A stretch of 64,000 bases of DNA, from the NCBI GenBank assembly GCA_902489645.1, contig CABUAW010000003.1:1-64000 (forward strand), read 5' to 3'. This document shows positions 47,679 through 56,026 of this stretch, piece after piece. Both the position numbers and the translations under genes were made by a program. The notes beneath the pieces are model-generated. The model made no database searches, had not been told where the DNA came from, and saw only the letters and a list, made by a program, of their open reading frames with translations. This DNA is from an uncultured Lachnospiraceae bacterium (GTDB taxonomy: Bacteria; Bacillota; Clostridia; Lachnospirales; Lachnospiraceae). How positions within the stretch are numbered: position 1 is the first letter of the stretch; the number at the start of each line of letters is the position of its first letter.

Positions 47679-47707
47679 TTGACTTTTTTTCTACTTTCGT
47701 TTACTAT
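47679..47707 (+). promoter_or_regulatory. Promoter of the carboxypeptidase gene
   Basis: TTGACT (47679-47684) and TACTAT (47702-47707), spacer 17, 39 bases before the start. Confidence 0.55.
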
Positions 47708-47746
47708 CATAATAGATGAATAAGAATTTGGGTAAAGGAGAGTTTC

Positions 47747-49318
47747 ATGAAACGATTATTAACCCTGATGATGATTTGTATTTTATGTATGGGGCAGGTT
47801 CTTACGGTCTGTGCGGAAGAAGATATTCCGGACTATACGCAGGAGAATCTTCCGCCGGAAGAGGGGCAGGAGACCGAATCTGAAACGGAAACGGAAGCGC
47901 CGCCGGAGATTAAACCGGATGATGAAGTTTCGACAGAAGATATTGTTTTATACTCGGAGGGCGTTGTTGTCCTGGATATGGATACGGGCGCTGTTCTCTA
48001 CAGTAAAAATAAGGACAGAAAGCTGTATCCGGCCAGTATCACAAAAATTCTCACGGCCTATCTGGCATGTACCCGTCTGGATTTAAATGGAGAGATTACT
48101 TTTTCCAGAGAAGCTTTGGATGGAATTGATATATGGACGGATATGAATATCGGAATGGAAGAGGGCGAAATTCTTTCTGTGGACCAGGCGCTGCATGCTT
48201 TGATGATGGTTTCGGCCAATGAGGTGGCCTGCGGGCTGGCTGAAGCCGTATCCGGTTCGGTGTCTGCCTTTGCGGAATTGATGAATCAGACAGCCGCCTC
48301 CGTCGGGTGTACCAACAGCCATTTTGTAAATCCTAATGGTCTCCATGATGATAACCATTACACAACAGCCTATGATATGGCAAGAATTGCCCGTCTGGCT
48401 TACACAAATGAAACGTTTCGTTCATTAATCCAGGAACCGGTCTATGTCATTGAGAAAACAAATAAAAAAGAAGAGCCAATCGAATTGATTCAGCAGCATA
48501 AAATGTATATGGAATCGGATTATACCTACGAAGGATGTAAAGGCGGTAAAACCGGATTTACTTCGGAGGCTCAGAGTACATTGGTGACTTATGCCGAGAA
48601 AAATGGTCTGCGTCTTGTGTGTGTGACGATGAAGGTCGAAAACTGGCATCACTATACGGATACTATTCAGGCTCTGGATTATTGCTTTGATACATATACA
48701 AAAACGTCCGCAGTAAACCAGACGGATTTGACGCTGCGTTTGAAGGCCGAGTATTCGGAACTGGAAAGTATATGGAATTTTAATCACCGGATGAACGGCT
48801 GGAATTTCTTCTTAAATTCCGGGGCGCTGGTCGATGTAAGGGCGGATGGTTCTCTGGCTGATTGGACAGAAAAATTTGTACCGGCTGAGTCGGTGACGCT
48901 TGGAGTTGCTCCTTATGATTTTTATACCGGACAATGCGGTTTGGTGGAATACTATAATGACGGGCGCTATATGGGAGGCGTCCCGGTATATATGGTTTTG
49001 CCGAAACTGACTTCAAATGACCAGTTGTCTATGAAAACCCGGATGTCGAATGCCCGATTGATTGAAATGTTGGAGGAAAAGAACCAAACGACGGTAACGG
49101 CAAAAGATTCGGTGGACTCGGCAGCGGGAATGTTATATAAGCGTTTGAATGAATTAGAGATATCCCCGATATGGATTATAGCGATTACTGTGGCCGTCAT
49201 CGCAGCGATGTTTTTACTGAGTCTTTTGTGGCAGATGTTCCGGCGGAAACGCCGCCGGAAAAATTATGAACGGCTCCGTAAAAAACGTCTGGAAGAAAAA
49301 CAAAAGAAATCTGAATAA
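47747..49318 (+). CDS. D-alanyl-D-alanine carboxypeptidase (PBP5-like)
   Basis: A 523-residue exported enzyme that trims pentapeptide side chains of peptidoglycan. It has a signal peptide at about 1-24 and an acidic low-complexity stretch rich in Glu/Thr/Pro (25-65). The penicillin-binding triad is SITK, SAN and KTG. An uncharacterised C-terminal region is followed by one membrane helix (about 478-500) and a very basic RRKRRRK tail. The C-terminal helix replaces the usual amphipathic anchor. Related to DacF/DacB. Confidence 0.92.
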   Translation: MKRLLTLMMICILCMGQVLTVCAEEDIPDYTQENLPPEEGQETESETETEAPPEIKPDDEVSTEDIVLYSEGVVVLDMDTGAVLYSKNKDRKLYPASITKILTAYLACTRLDLNGEITFSREALDGIDIWTDMNIGMEEGEILSVDQALHALMMVSANEVACGLAEAVSGSVSAFAELMNQTAASVGCTNSHFVNPNGLHDDNHYTTAYDMARIARLAYTNETFRSLIQEPVYVIEKTNKKEEPIELIQQHKMYMESDYTYEGCKGGKTGFTSEAQSTLVTYAEKNGLRLVCVTMKVENWHHYTDTIQALDYCFDTYTKTSAVNQTDLTLRLKAEYSELESIWNFNHRMNGWNFFLNSGALVDVRADGSLADWTEKFVPAESVTLGVAPYDFYTGQCGLVEYYNDGRYMGGVPVYMVLPKLTSNDQLSMKTRMSNARLIEMLEEKNQTTVTAKDSVDSAAGMLYKRLNELEISPIWIIAITVAVIAAMFLLSLLWQMFRRKRRRKNYERLRKKRLEEKQKKSE

Positions 49319-49329
49319 TAATAAATAAA

Positions 49330-49371
49330 GCTGTCGTTTAACGATGGAAAAATCGTGAAACGACAGCCTTT
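49330..49371. terminator. Bidirectional terminator
   Basis: GCTGTCGTTT (49330-49339) / AAACGACAGC (49358-49367), perfect 10-bp stem with T/A tracts on both sides, between convergent genes. Confidence 0.8.
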
Positions 49372-49384
49372 ATTATGTGCAAAA

Positions 49385-50680
49385 TTATTTTTCCGACGGG
49401 AAATCCTCGTCTTCAAGATTCAGGGTTTCAAATTCCTTCTTAAAAGCTTCATCTACGGGAATGTCGGAGGTACGGTATTCTTTTGTGTTACTCAAATCCG
49501 GTTCAATATGTTTCTTTTTAAGGAGAAAGTTCAGCAGTTTATTCACCAGATAAGTGAGAACCGCAACAATAGGAACGCCAAGGAACATTCCCAGAACACC
49601 GGCGATGGCGCCGCCGACAGTAATCGCAAAGATAATGGAAATCGGCTGGAGTCCGGTGGATTTTCCGAGAATCTTTGGTCCGATGACGGAACCGTCAAGC
49701 TGCTGGATGGCCAAAATTAAAACGGCAAAAATCAGGGAGGATTTCGGACTGATAATTAATAAAATCAATATACCCGGAATGGCTCCGATGAACGGTCCAA
49801 AATAGGGAATCATGTTGGTGATTCCGACAATTAAGCTGATGATTAATGCGTATGGCAGCTTTAAAATGGTCATACAGATAAGACACAGAATTCCTATGAT
49901 GGTGGAGTCCAGTGTTTTGCCTATGATATACTGGCTGAAAATCTGATTGCAGTCTCTTAGCGTATCAAATAATGTCAGGCAGGTATCTTCCGGAAACAGT
50001 GCGTAAGCTGCCCGTTTTAATGATTTAATCAGTTTTTGCTTACTGAATAACAGGTAGCAGGAAATGACAAAGGCCAGTATGATATTGATAAACCAGTTAA
50101 TAATTGAAAGGCCGGCGCTGTATAAAAATGGGAGAACCGTGTCCGACATAAATGTGCGGAAGAAGTTAAATAAGTCCGGCATAACATCTTCGGCCGTCTG
50201 GTAAATAAAAGATAAGTCCAGATTTGGGAAGTATTCATCCAGAGAATACAGCATATCCAGGACATTTTGATACAATGTCGGCGAAATGCGCACTAACTGG
50301 CTGATACTGTTGATAATCTGGGGAACAATAAAAATAAATACGAGGATAATCGCACCAATGGCAATCACATAAGCCAGAATCATGGAAAGCAGCAGATGTC
50401 CCCGTTCAAATTTATGTCTCAGTGTCTTTTGGAAAAGAAAATTGTCAATATGTTTTACCATCGGGTTAATAAAATAGGCAATTAAAAATGCAATCAAAAA
50501 AGGAGAAAAAACGGCCAGGATTTCTCCAATCTGACTTCTTGTGCTTTTCCAGTTATTTGTAAAACGATAGATTAGCAGGCAGATGGCAAAGGTTGCAATC
50601 GTATAGATGCTGATGGTAAAGTAGGTATTATTTGATTCGAAACGTTTTTTCCGCTTCGGCTGTTTTTGAGGTTCATCCAT
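49385..50680 (-). CDS. AI-2E family transporter/permease-like protein
   Basis: A 431-residue membrane protein with about eight helices and the family segment ITNMIPYFGPFIGAIPGILI, then ILGKSTGLQPISIIFAI. Basic N-terminus (KQPKRKKRF) and acidic C-terminal tail. The family includes TqsA and Na+/H+-antiporter-like members; substrate unknown. The start overlaps mscS by 8 bases. Confidence 0.88.
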   Translation of the reverse strand: MDEPQKQPKRKKRFESNNTYFTISIYTIATFAICLLIYRFTNNWKSTRSQIGEILAVFSPFLIAFLIAYFINPMVKHIDNFLFQKTLRHKFERGHLLLSMILAYVIAIGAIILVFIFIVPQIINSISQLVRISPTLYQNVLDMLYSLDEYFPNLDLSFIYQTAEDVMPDLFNFFRTFMSDTVLPFLYSAGLSIINWFINIILAFVISCYLLFSKQKLIKSLKRAAYALFPEDTCLTLFDTLRDCNQIFSQYIIGKTLDSTIIGILCLICMTILKLPYALIISLIVGITNMIPYFGPFIGAIPGILILLIISPKSSLIFAVLILAIQQLDGSVIGPKILGKSTGLQPISIIFAITVGGAIAGVLGMFLGVPIVAVLTYLVNKLLNFLLKKKHIEPDLSNTKEYRTSDIPVDEAFKKEFETLNLEDEDFPSEK

Positions 50681-51500
50681 TATTCTCGTCTCCTATCATG
50701 TGAATATTCATATGCGGGTAATCCATGGCAATATGATGTCGGTCAAAGGATTTTTTAATTTCTTCCATTAATGTGTAATAAGCATCCCAATATAATTCGG
50801 TAGGCACCCAGGCATGGATGACATATTGAATGGAGCTATCCTGATAGTCCCGGACATGGACAACCGGCAGCGGTTCCTGAATTAAATCGGGAAAAGAACG
50901 GATAGCTTCATGCAAGGCCTCTTTTACATCTTCAACCGGTGCATTGTAAGAGGCGCCGACCAGAATTTCAATTCGCCGCTGCGTCTGGGAGGTGTAATTA
51001 ATGATGCGTCCCTCCGAAACCTGGCTGTTCGGCAGGAAAACGGTTTTGTTTTCCGGTGTCAAAAGCTGTGTGTATATAAGTCCGGTTTGGGTGACTTTAC
51101 CGGATAAGCTGTCCAGTTCTATATAATCTCCCACGGCAAAAGGGCGGGTAAAAAGAATTGTCAGTCCTCCGGCCACGTTGGATAACAGACCCTGAATGGA
51201 CAGGGAGATTGCCAGACTGACAACGCTCAACAGGGCCACAAGGGATGTGGTCGGTATGCCGAGAGCCTCGGTGATGATAATAATGGAAATAAAAACCAAC
51301 AGAATTTTCAGACCGTTGATTAAAAATACCTGGATAGACCGGTCTAAAGAAAACCGCCGGATAATCTTTTTTACAATTTTCAGGATGATTTTGCTCACAA
51401 TATAACATAAGAGCGTCAGGAGCAAAATATAAAAAACCTTCTCTACGGACAGAGAACCTATCGATAATTTTAAAATTTGAGAAATTGTATCTGCATTCAT
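50673..51500 (-). CDS. mscS: Small-conductance mechanosensitive channel MscS
   Basis: A 275-residue channel with three membrane helices in the first 110 residues. The pore-lining third helix is Ala/Gly-rich (VSLAISLSIQGLLSNVAGG). The beta domain shows RPFAVGDYIEL and FLPNSQVSEGRIINYT, and a cytosolic alpha/beta domain follows. It releases solutes on hypo-osmotic shock. First gene of a leftward pair. Confidence 0.92.
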   Translation of the reverse strand: MNADTISQILKLSIGSLSVEKVFYILLLTLLCYIVSKIILKIVKKIIRRFSLDRSIQVFLINGLKILLVFISIIIITEALGIPTTSLVALLSVVSLAISLSIQGLLSNVAGGLTILFTRPFAVGDYIELDSLSGKVTQTGLIYTQLLTPENKTVFLPNSQVSEGRIINYTSQTQRRIEILVGASYNAPVEDVKEALHEAIRSFPDLIQEPLPVVHVRDYQDSSIQYVIHAWVPTELYWDAYYTLMEEIKKSFDRHHIAMDYPHMNIHMIGDENNG

Positions 51501-51657
51501 AAGAGGGGTGTCCGGCGGCCGGGCCGGAACTTCCTTTCTACGGTTTTATTCTATGAACTGTCTTTATTATAGTACAAAAAAGTGGCAGAGGATACCAGTA
51601 AATCTTAAATATTTTAAAAAAAATTGGAAAAAATTCTGTAGAAATTTTAAAAAGTAC

Positions 51658-51686
51658 TTGCATATTTTTGTAAACGAGTATATAAT
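51658..51686 (+). promoter_or_regulatory. Promoter of tRNA-Lys
   Basis: TTGCAT (51658-51663) and TATAAT (51681-51686), spacer 17. Confidence 0.7.
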
Positions 51687-51716
51687 CTTACTTGCACTGA
51701 AAAGTACACTGAAAAT

Positions 51717-51789
51717 GCGCTTTTAGCTCAGTTGGTAGAGCACCTGACTCTTAATCAGGGTGTCCAGGGTTCGAGCCCCTGAAGGCGCA
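51717..51789 (+). tRNA. tRNA-Lys, anticodon CTT
   Basis: Acceptor GCGCTTT / AAGGCGC, D arm GCTC/GAGC, anticodon stem CCTGA/TCAGG with loop CTCTTAA (anticodon CTT), T arm CAGGG-TTCGAGC-CCCTG, discriminator A. CCA is not encoded. Confidence 0.95.
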
Positions 51790-51793
51790 TGTA

Positions 51794-51840
51794 AAGCACT
51801 GTTTTTGCAGACGTAGGAGCTGCGGGGACGGTGCTTTTTT
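51794..51840 (+). terminator. Terminator of tRNA-Lys
   Basis: AAGCAC...GTGCTT stem (51794-51799 with 51831-51836, extendable) followed by a T run. Confidence 0.7.
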
Positions 51841-51935
51841 CTTGTGCTGAAAAAGTCCGGGACAGTTCTATTTCCCTTTTACAAAATGAGGAAATAGCGT
51901 ATAATATTAAGATATGGATGATAAGGAGGAGCAAG

Positions 51936-53279
51936 ATGTTTCAGAAGAAATCAACGGATATGTTAGAAGGCTCGCCGCTTTGGTCGATGGTCTTTTTTGC
52001 CATGCCGATGATTATAGGAAATTTGTTCCAGCAATTTTATAATATGGCGGACTCGGCCATCGTGGGAAAATTTGTCAGTGAAAATGCGTTGGCCGCCGTA
52101 GGCGCCAGTTATTCTCTGACAAATGTGTTTATATGTATTGCCATTGGCGGCGGCGTTGGCGCCTCCGTATTGACGAGCCAGTATCTGGGCAGCCGGGAAT
52201 ATCGTTTGATGAAAACGTCTGTGTATACGGCGCTGACCAGTTTTTTTGTGGTCAGTGTGGTTCTGGCTGTTTTCGGGGCGGTGGCCAGTCCGGCTATTAT
52301 GGTATGGCTTCAAACGCCGGAGAATATTTTTGCTGAAGCGGTTTTATATTTAAGAATTTATTTTGTTGGTTTACCGTTTTTATTTATGTATAATGTTTTG
52401 TCCAGTGTGTTTAATGCGTTGGGAAAATCTAAAATTCCGCTGTATTTTTTGATTTTTTCTTCCGTATTAAATGTTATCATGGACCTTTTTATGGTTATTG
52501 TGATGCACATGGGCGTGGCCGGCGTGGCGTTGGCAACGATTATTGCCCAGGGAATTTCAGCGGTCATTTCATTTTCCGTACTTGTCCGGTATCTGAAAAA
52601 ACAGCCGGAACAGGGAATATTGTTCGATGGGGAAATGCTGGGCCGTATGATTAAGATTGCCCTGCCATCGATATTGCAGCAATCCATTGTTTCCATTGGC
52701 ATGATGCTGGTACAGAGCGTTGTCAATAGTTTTGGTTCGGCGGCGCTGGCGGGATATTCGGCCGGAATGCGCATTGAAGGCATCTGCGTTGTGCCAATGT
52801 CAGCTATGGGAAATGCGGTGTCTACTTTTACGGCCCAGAATATTGGAGCGGAACAAAAAGACCGGGTTGTGGAGGGATATCATGCGGCCTATGGGATTGT
52901 TGCATTTTTTGGAATACTTATCCTGGTCATTCTGGAAACGTGCAATCGGGGAATCATAGGTGTTTTTCTTGGTGCGGATTCCACAGAAATCGCTTTGTCT
53001 ACGGGGGTATCCTATCTGAGATTTATGGGCCTTTTCTTTACGATGCTTGGTCTTAAAATGATTACAGACGGCCTGCTTCGGGGCGCCGGAGATATGACGG
53101 TGTTTACGATTTCAAATCTGGTAAATCTGGGAATCCGGGTAGCTTTTGCCTTTTTAATGTCTCCGGTTTTGGGGATGCCCGCCATTTGGTATGCGGTGCC
53201 AATCGGATGGACGGCGAACTATCTGATTTCATTTTGGGAGTATCGTACAGGAAAATGGCGTCAGAAACAGATACGATAA
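51936..53279 (+). CDS. MATE family efflux transporter
   Basis: A 447-residue, 12-helix Na+/H+-coupled exporter of the MATE superfamily, with MPMIIGNLFQQFYNMADSAIVG and the second-half counterpart LPSILQQSIVSIGMMLVQSVV. The ATG at 51936 follows AGGAGG; the frame upstream is non-coding. An inverted repeat CTATTTCC/GGAAATAG (51868-51875 and 51890-51897) overlaps the probable promoter (TATAAT at 51900-51905) and may be an operator. Confidence 0.9.
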   Translation: MFQKKSTDMLEGSPLWSMVFFAMPMIIGNLFQQFYNMADSAIVGKFVSENALAAVGASYSLTNVFICIAIGGGVGASVLTSQYLGSREYRLMKTSVYTALTSFFVVSVVLAVFGAVASPAIMVWLQTPENIFAEAVLYLRIYFVGLPFLFMYNVLSSVFNALGKSKIPLYFLIFSSVLNVIMDLFMVIVMHMGVAGVALATIIAQGISAVISFSVLVRYLKKQPEQGILFDGEMLGRMIKIALPSILQQSIVSIGMMLVQSVVNSFGSAALAGYSAGMRIEGICVVPMSAMGNAVSTFTAQNIGAEQKDRVVEGYHAAYGIVAFFGILILVILETCNRGIIGVFLGADSTEIALSTGVSYLRFMGLFFTMLGLKMITDGLLRGAGDMTVFTISNLVNLGIRVAFAFLMSPVLGMPAIWYAVPIGWTANYLISFWEYRTGKWRQKQIR

Positions 53280-53311
53280 AAGAGAATAAATATATGAAGG
53301 AGAAATAAATT

Positions 53312-53629
53312 ATGGTATGCAGAAGATGCGGAAAGGAGATTGAGCCGGGGGACCGTTTTTGCCGGGCCTGCGGCACGCCTGTAAGAAGAGAAGAAAAGAA
53401 ACCCGGTGAAAAACAACCGGGATATAAAGATGATATCGAAAGCACGATGGGGCGTTTCGACGGAAAATATATGTTAATCGCCGGGGTGATTCTGGGGGTT
53501 TGTATTCTGCTTGCAGGAATCAGACAATTCACCTATTCACGGCAGGTATCCGGCGAAACGGCGGCAGAGACAGCCATTACGGAAACAGTAACGGAAGATA
53601 CGGCAGTCCTGGAGACGACAAATGAGTAA
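53312..53629 (+). CDS. Zinc-ribbon membrane protein
   Basis: A 105-residue protein with an N-terminal double-CxxC ribbon (CRRCGKEIEPGDRFCRACG), a charged linker, one membrane helix (about 52-70), and a Thr/Glu-rich extracytoplasmic tail. It overlaps the nuclease start by 8 bases, so the two are co-expressed. Zinc-ribbon plus single helix proteins are common in clostridia and mostly uncharacterised. Confidence 0.75.
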   Translation: MVCRRCGKEIEPGDRFCRACGTPVRREEKKPGEKQPGYKDDIESTMGRFDGKYMLIAGVILGVCILLAGIRQFTYSRQVSGETAAETAITETVTEDTAVLETTNE

Positions 53630-54332
53630 ACAAAAAAGAGGCAGTTTCGGCTTTCGGAAAATAATTGCCGGCCTTGCTTTTATTGGCGCGCTGGCGGCGG
53701 GGTATGGTTCGGGGCTGTATCCGAATATATTTGCGGCCACGCAGCAGATAGAGAGTCTGGAAGAACTGCCGGAATATCATGGCGACGCTTATGTGATTGT
53801 CAATGAAAATGAGCCGTCTTTTAGCGATGAGGACAAAAACGGTCCGGCCTATGAATATTATAGTGAACTGGATGCTCTGGGAAGATGTGGTTTTGCGGAA
53901 GCAAAAATCAGCCGGGAGCTTATGCCTGCGGAGGAGAGAGGCGCCATTGGCTCGATAAAACCGTCCGGATGGCAGACAGTGAAGTATGACATTGTCGATG
54001 GGAAATATTTATACAACCGATGTCATTTGATTGGCTATCAGCTTACCGGAGAAAATGCCAATGAAAAAAATCTGATTACCGGAACAAGATATCTGAATGT
54101 GGAAGGTATGCTTCCATGGGAAAATGAAGTGGCCGAATATATTGAAAGAACGGGAGATGCGGTGATGTATCGTGTCACGCCGATTTTTGAAGGGACAAAT
54201 CTTGTGGCCAGCGGGGTACAGATGGAAGCGGAATCCATAGGAAGCGATGAAATACGTTTTAATATTTTTGTCTTTAATGTGCAGCCGGGAATAGAGATTG
54301 ATTATGCGACAGGAGAAAGTAGAGAAGAGTAG
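53622..54332 (+). CDS. Secreted DNA/RNA non-specific endonuclease (EndA/streptodornase-like)
   Basis: A 236-residue protein with an N-terminal signal or anchor helix (about 12-38) and a beta-beta-alpha-Me nuclease domain. Characteristic pieces are LDALGRCGFAEAKISRELMP and YLYNRCHLIGYQLTGENANE with the likely general base His135 in NRCH, where EndA has DRGH. NLITGTRYLN holds the probable metal Asn, and METALLIC-type Glu-rich helices follow. It may degrade extracellular DNA for nutrition or competence. Coupled to both neighbours. Confidence 0.85.
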   Translation: MSKQKRGSFGFRKIIAGLAFIGALAAGYGSGLYPNIFAATQQIESLEELPEYHGDAYVIVNENEPSFSDEDKNGPAYEYYSELDALGRCGFAEAKISRELMPAEERGAIGSIKPSGWQTVKYDIVDGKYLYNRCHLIGYQLTGENANEKNLITGTRYLNVEGMLPWENEVAEYIERTGDAVMYRVTPIFEGTNLVASGVQMEAESIGSDEIRFNIFVFNVQPGIEIDYATGESREE

Positions 54333-55694
54333 ATGAGGGCAAAACGTTGGATTGGAGGAATTCTGATTCTTCTGATATTGATTTTACCAATTGAAAGTTA
54401 TGCTGAAATTGCAGGAGACGAGGCATTTGAGGGAATGTCCTGGGAACTGGTTCATGAGGAAGAGCTTCATGGCGGCGTTGTCCAGTCTATGTGTGTTACG
54501 GATAATTATATAATTTGTATTGAAAATGTGGCGGATGATGCCAATACGCTGGATATTGTTTCTGCATATTATCGATATGATAAGGATGCGGACGGTCGTC
54601 CGGTGGAGCAGTATTCTCTGGCAAACCGTGTTCAGGACCGGGAATGGGAACACGGAAATGGGATGACCTATAATTCCCGGACGAATGAAATATACGTTGC
54701 TCTTTATACAAACCTGATTGAAGAAAACCGGGGAAGCCTTTATGTCATGGACCCGGATACGTTGACCTATAAACGGACGGTAAAAATTTCCGACGATTAT
54801 AATATTCTTGGAATTGATTACATATATGAAAAGGACCAATACGTCATTTTGACCAATGTGGACGGCGGCTACAGTTTTAAAATTCTGGACAGAAATTTTC
54901 AGGTTATTGAGGATTTGGGAGAGTATGAAAATTCTACGGTAGGTTACAATTTTCAGGATTGTATCGTGGCTGAGGATTATATTCTCACTTTTCCGTTGAC
55001 TTTGAATATGGGCATCGGTGACTATCTCAGTATTTATTCGATAGAAAGAAAGTCTCTGGTCAAGGAAATCCAGTTGAATTTCGGGCTTGACGCGGGCACG
55101 GAGGATGAGCCGGAAGCTATGTGTGAGATAGGGCCGGGAGAGTTTTTGGCTGCTGTTAATATTTATTCCGGAAATGATAATCATGTGCTGCAGATTTATA
55201 AGACAACCATTCCTTATTACTATCATGTAAGTTTGGAAAGTGAGTTTGGCCAGGTCAGCAGCAGTTCAATTCAGGTGGTTCGAGGGGAAAATGCGTCCTT
55301 TAATTTCACTCCGGACGAAGGCTATGAATTTGCATCATTGACAGTGGACGGTGTAGAGCAGGAGGTTGGGGAAGGTATTACCAGCTTTTCCATAAATAAT
55401 GTTCAGGAAAATCATCAGGTAAAGGTAACATTTAGTAAAATTCCATTTCCAATCGTCAAAGCGATTCTTATTGGCGTAGGAACATTGATTGCCATTGCAG
55501 CCGTGCTTCTTATCTTCCGTCATATTGAATTGAGCCTGAAACGTAAACGCCGCAGAGAAATGCTGGCGAAACGCCGGGAGAGAAATCGCCGCAGAGAGCA
55601 GTTAATGGAAAAGGAACTGGATGAGCTGGAAGAACTGGAGGATATGATTGACAGACAAAATTATCAAAGTCGAATTCGAAAAGGAAAGAAATAG
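54333..55694 (+). CDS. Membrane-anchored propeller-like extracytoplasmic protein
   Basis: A 453-residue protein with a signal peptide (1-24). An extracytoplasmic beta-rich region (about 30-290) with repeated WD/PQQ-like blades (NGMTYNSRTNEIYVAL and similar) resembles a seven-bladed propeller. A small beta domain at about 295-365 (VRGENASFNFTPDEGYEF) is followed by one membrane helix (about 372-393) and a highly basic coiled-coil tail (RKRRREMLAKRRERNRRREQ). Starts right after the nuclease stop. Function unknown; perhaps anchors or supports the nuclease. Confidence 0.6.
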   Translation: MRAKRWIGGILILLILILPIESYAEIAGDEAFEGMSWELVHEEELHGGVVQSMCVTDNYIICIENVADDANTLDIVSAYYRYDKDADGRPVEQYSLANRVQDREWEHGNGMTYNSRTNEIYVALYTNLIEENRGSLYVMDPDTLTYKRTVKISDDYNILGIDYIYEKDQYVILTNVDGGYSFKILDRNFQVIEDLGEYENSTVGYNFQDCIVAEDYILTFPLTLNMGIGDYLSIYSIERKSLVKEIQLNFGLDAGTEDEPEAMCEIGPGEFLAAVNIYSGNDNHVLQIYKTTIPYYYHVSLESEFGQVSSSSIQVVRGENASFNFTPDEGYEFASLTVDGVEQEVGEGITSFSINNVQENHQVKVTFSKIPFPIVKAILIGVGTLIAIAAVLLIFRHIELSLKRKRRREMLAKRRERNRRREQLMEKELDELEELEDMIDRQNYQSRIRKGKK

Positions 55695-55750
55695 ATTGTA
55701 AAATTCCTTCGGATTTTGAATTTGAACAGGAATATTTGGGGGAAATTTTG

Positions 55751-55779
55751 TTGACTTTGGCCGGGGGGTATGCTACCAT
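55751..55779 (+). promoter_or_regulatory. Promoter of the riboswitch-nucleoside transporter operon
   Basis: TTGACT (55751-55756) and TACCAT (55774-55779), spacer 17, about 20 bases upstream of the riboswitch aptamer. Confidence 0.55.
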
Positions 55780-55801
55780 GAGAACGTAATTAAATACGCT
55801 A

Positions 55802-55869
55802 TGCCAATATAGGTTTGGATGTCTGGCCCAAACGTTTCTACCGCACGCCGAAAGTTGTGACTATTGGTA
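55802..55869 (+). ncRNA. Purine-family riboswitch aptamer (divergent loops, guanine-type specificity base)
   Basis: P1 TGCCAA (55802-55807) pairs with TTGGTA (55864-55869). J1/2 is TATA, P2 is GTTTGG/CCAAAC (55813-55818, 55828-55833), J2/3 is GTTTCTA, P3 is CGCA/TGTG, and J3/1 is ACTA. The base corresponding to C74 of the xpt aptamer is C (55861), as in guanine-sensing members. Loop L2 (about GATGTCTGG) and L3 (about GCCGAAAG) deviate from the usual GATATGG and CCGTAAA, so the kissing-loop contact differs. It precedes a nucleoside transporter. Confidence 0.8.
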
Positions 55870-55939
55870 CTTAGGATAGCTTATTACATCGGATGATTAC
55901 TTGTTAGAGTATAGTAGTGTAATGGACGCGTATTGGCAG

Positions 55940-55971
55940 CAGACTTAAGAAATTAAGTCTGTTTTCTTTTT
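55940..55971 (+). terminator. Riboswitch expression-platform terminator
   Basis: CAGACTTAA (55940-55948) / TTAAGTCTG (55953-55961) with a GAAA loop, followed by TTTTCTTTTT, 56 bases before the lipoprotein gene. It is placed to shut off transcription when the aptamer is ligand-bound (inference from other guanine riboswitches). Confidence 0.8.
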
Positions 55972-56026
55972 CATTTTTTGGGCCGTGAAAACAAAAAAAT
56001 GATTTATTAAAACGGAGGTATGAAAA

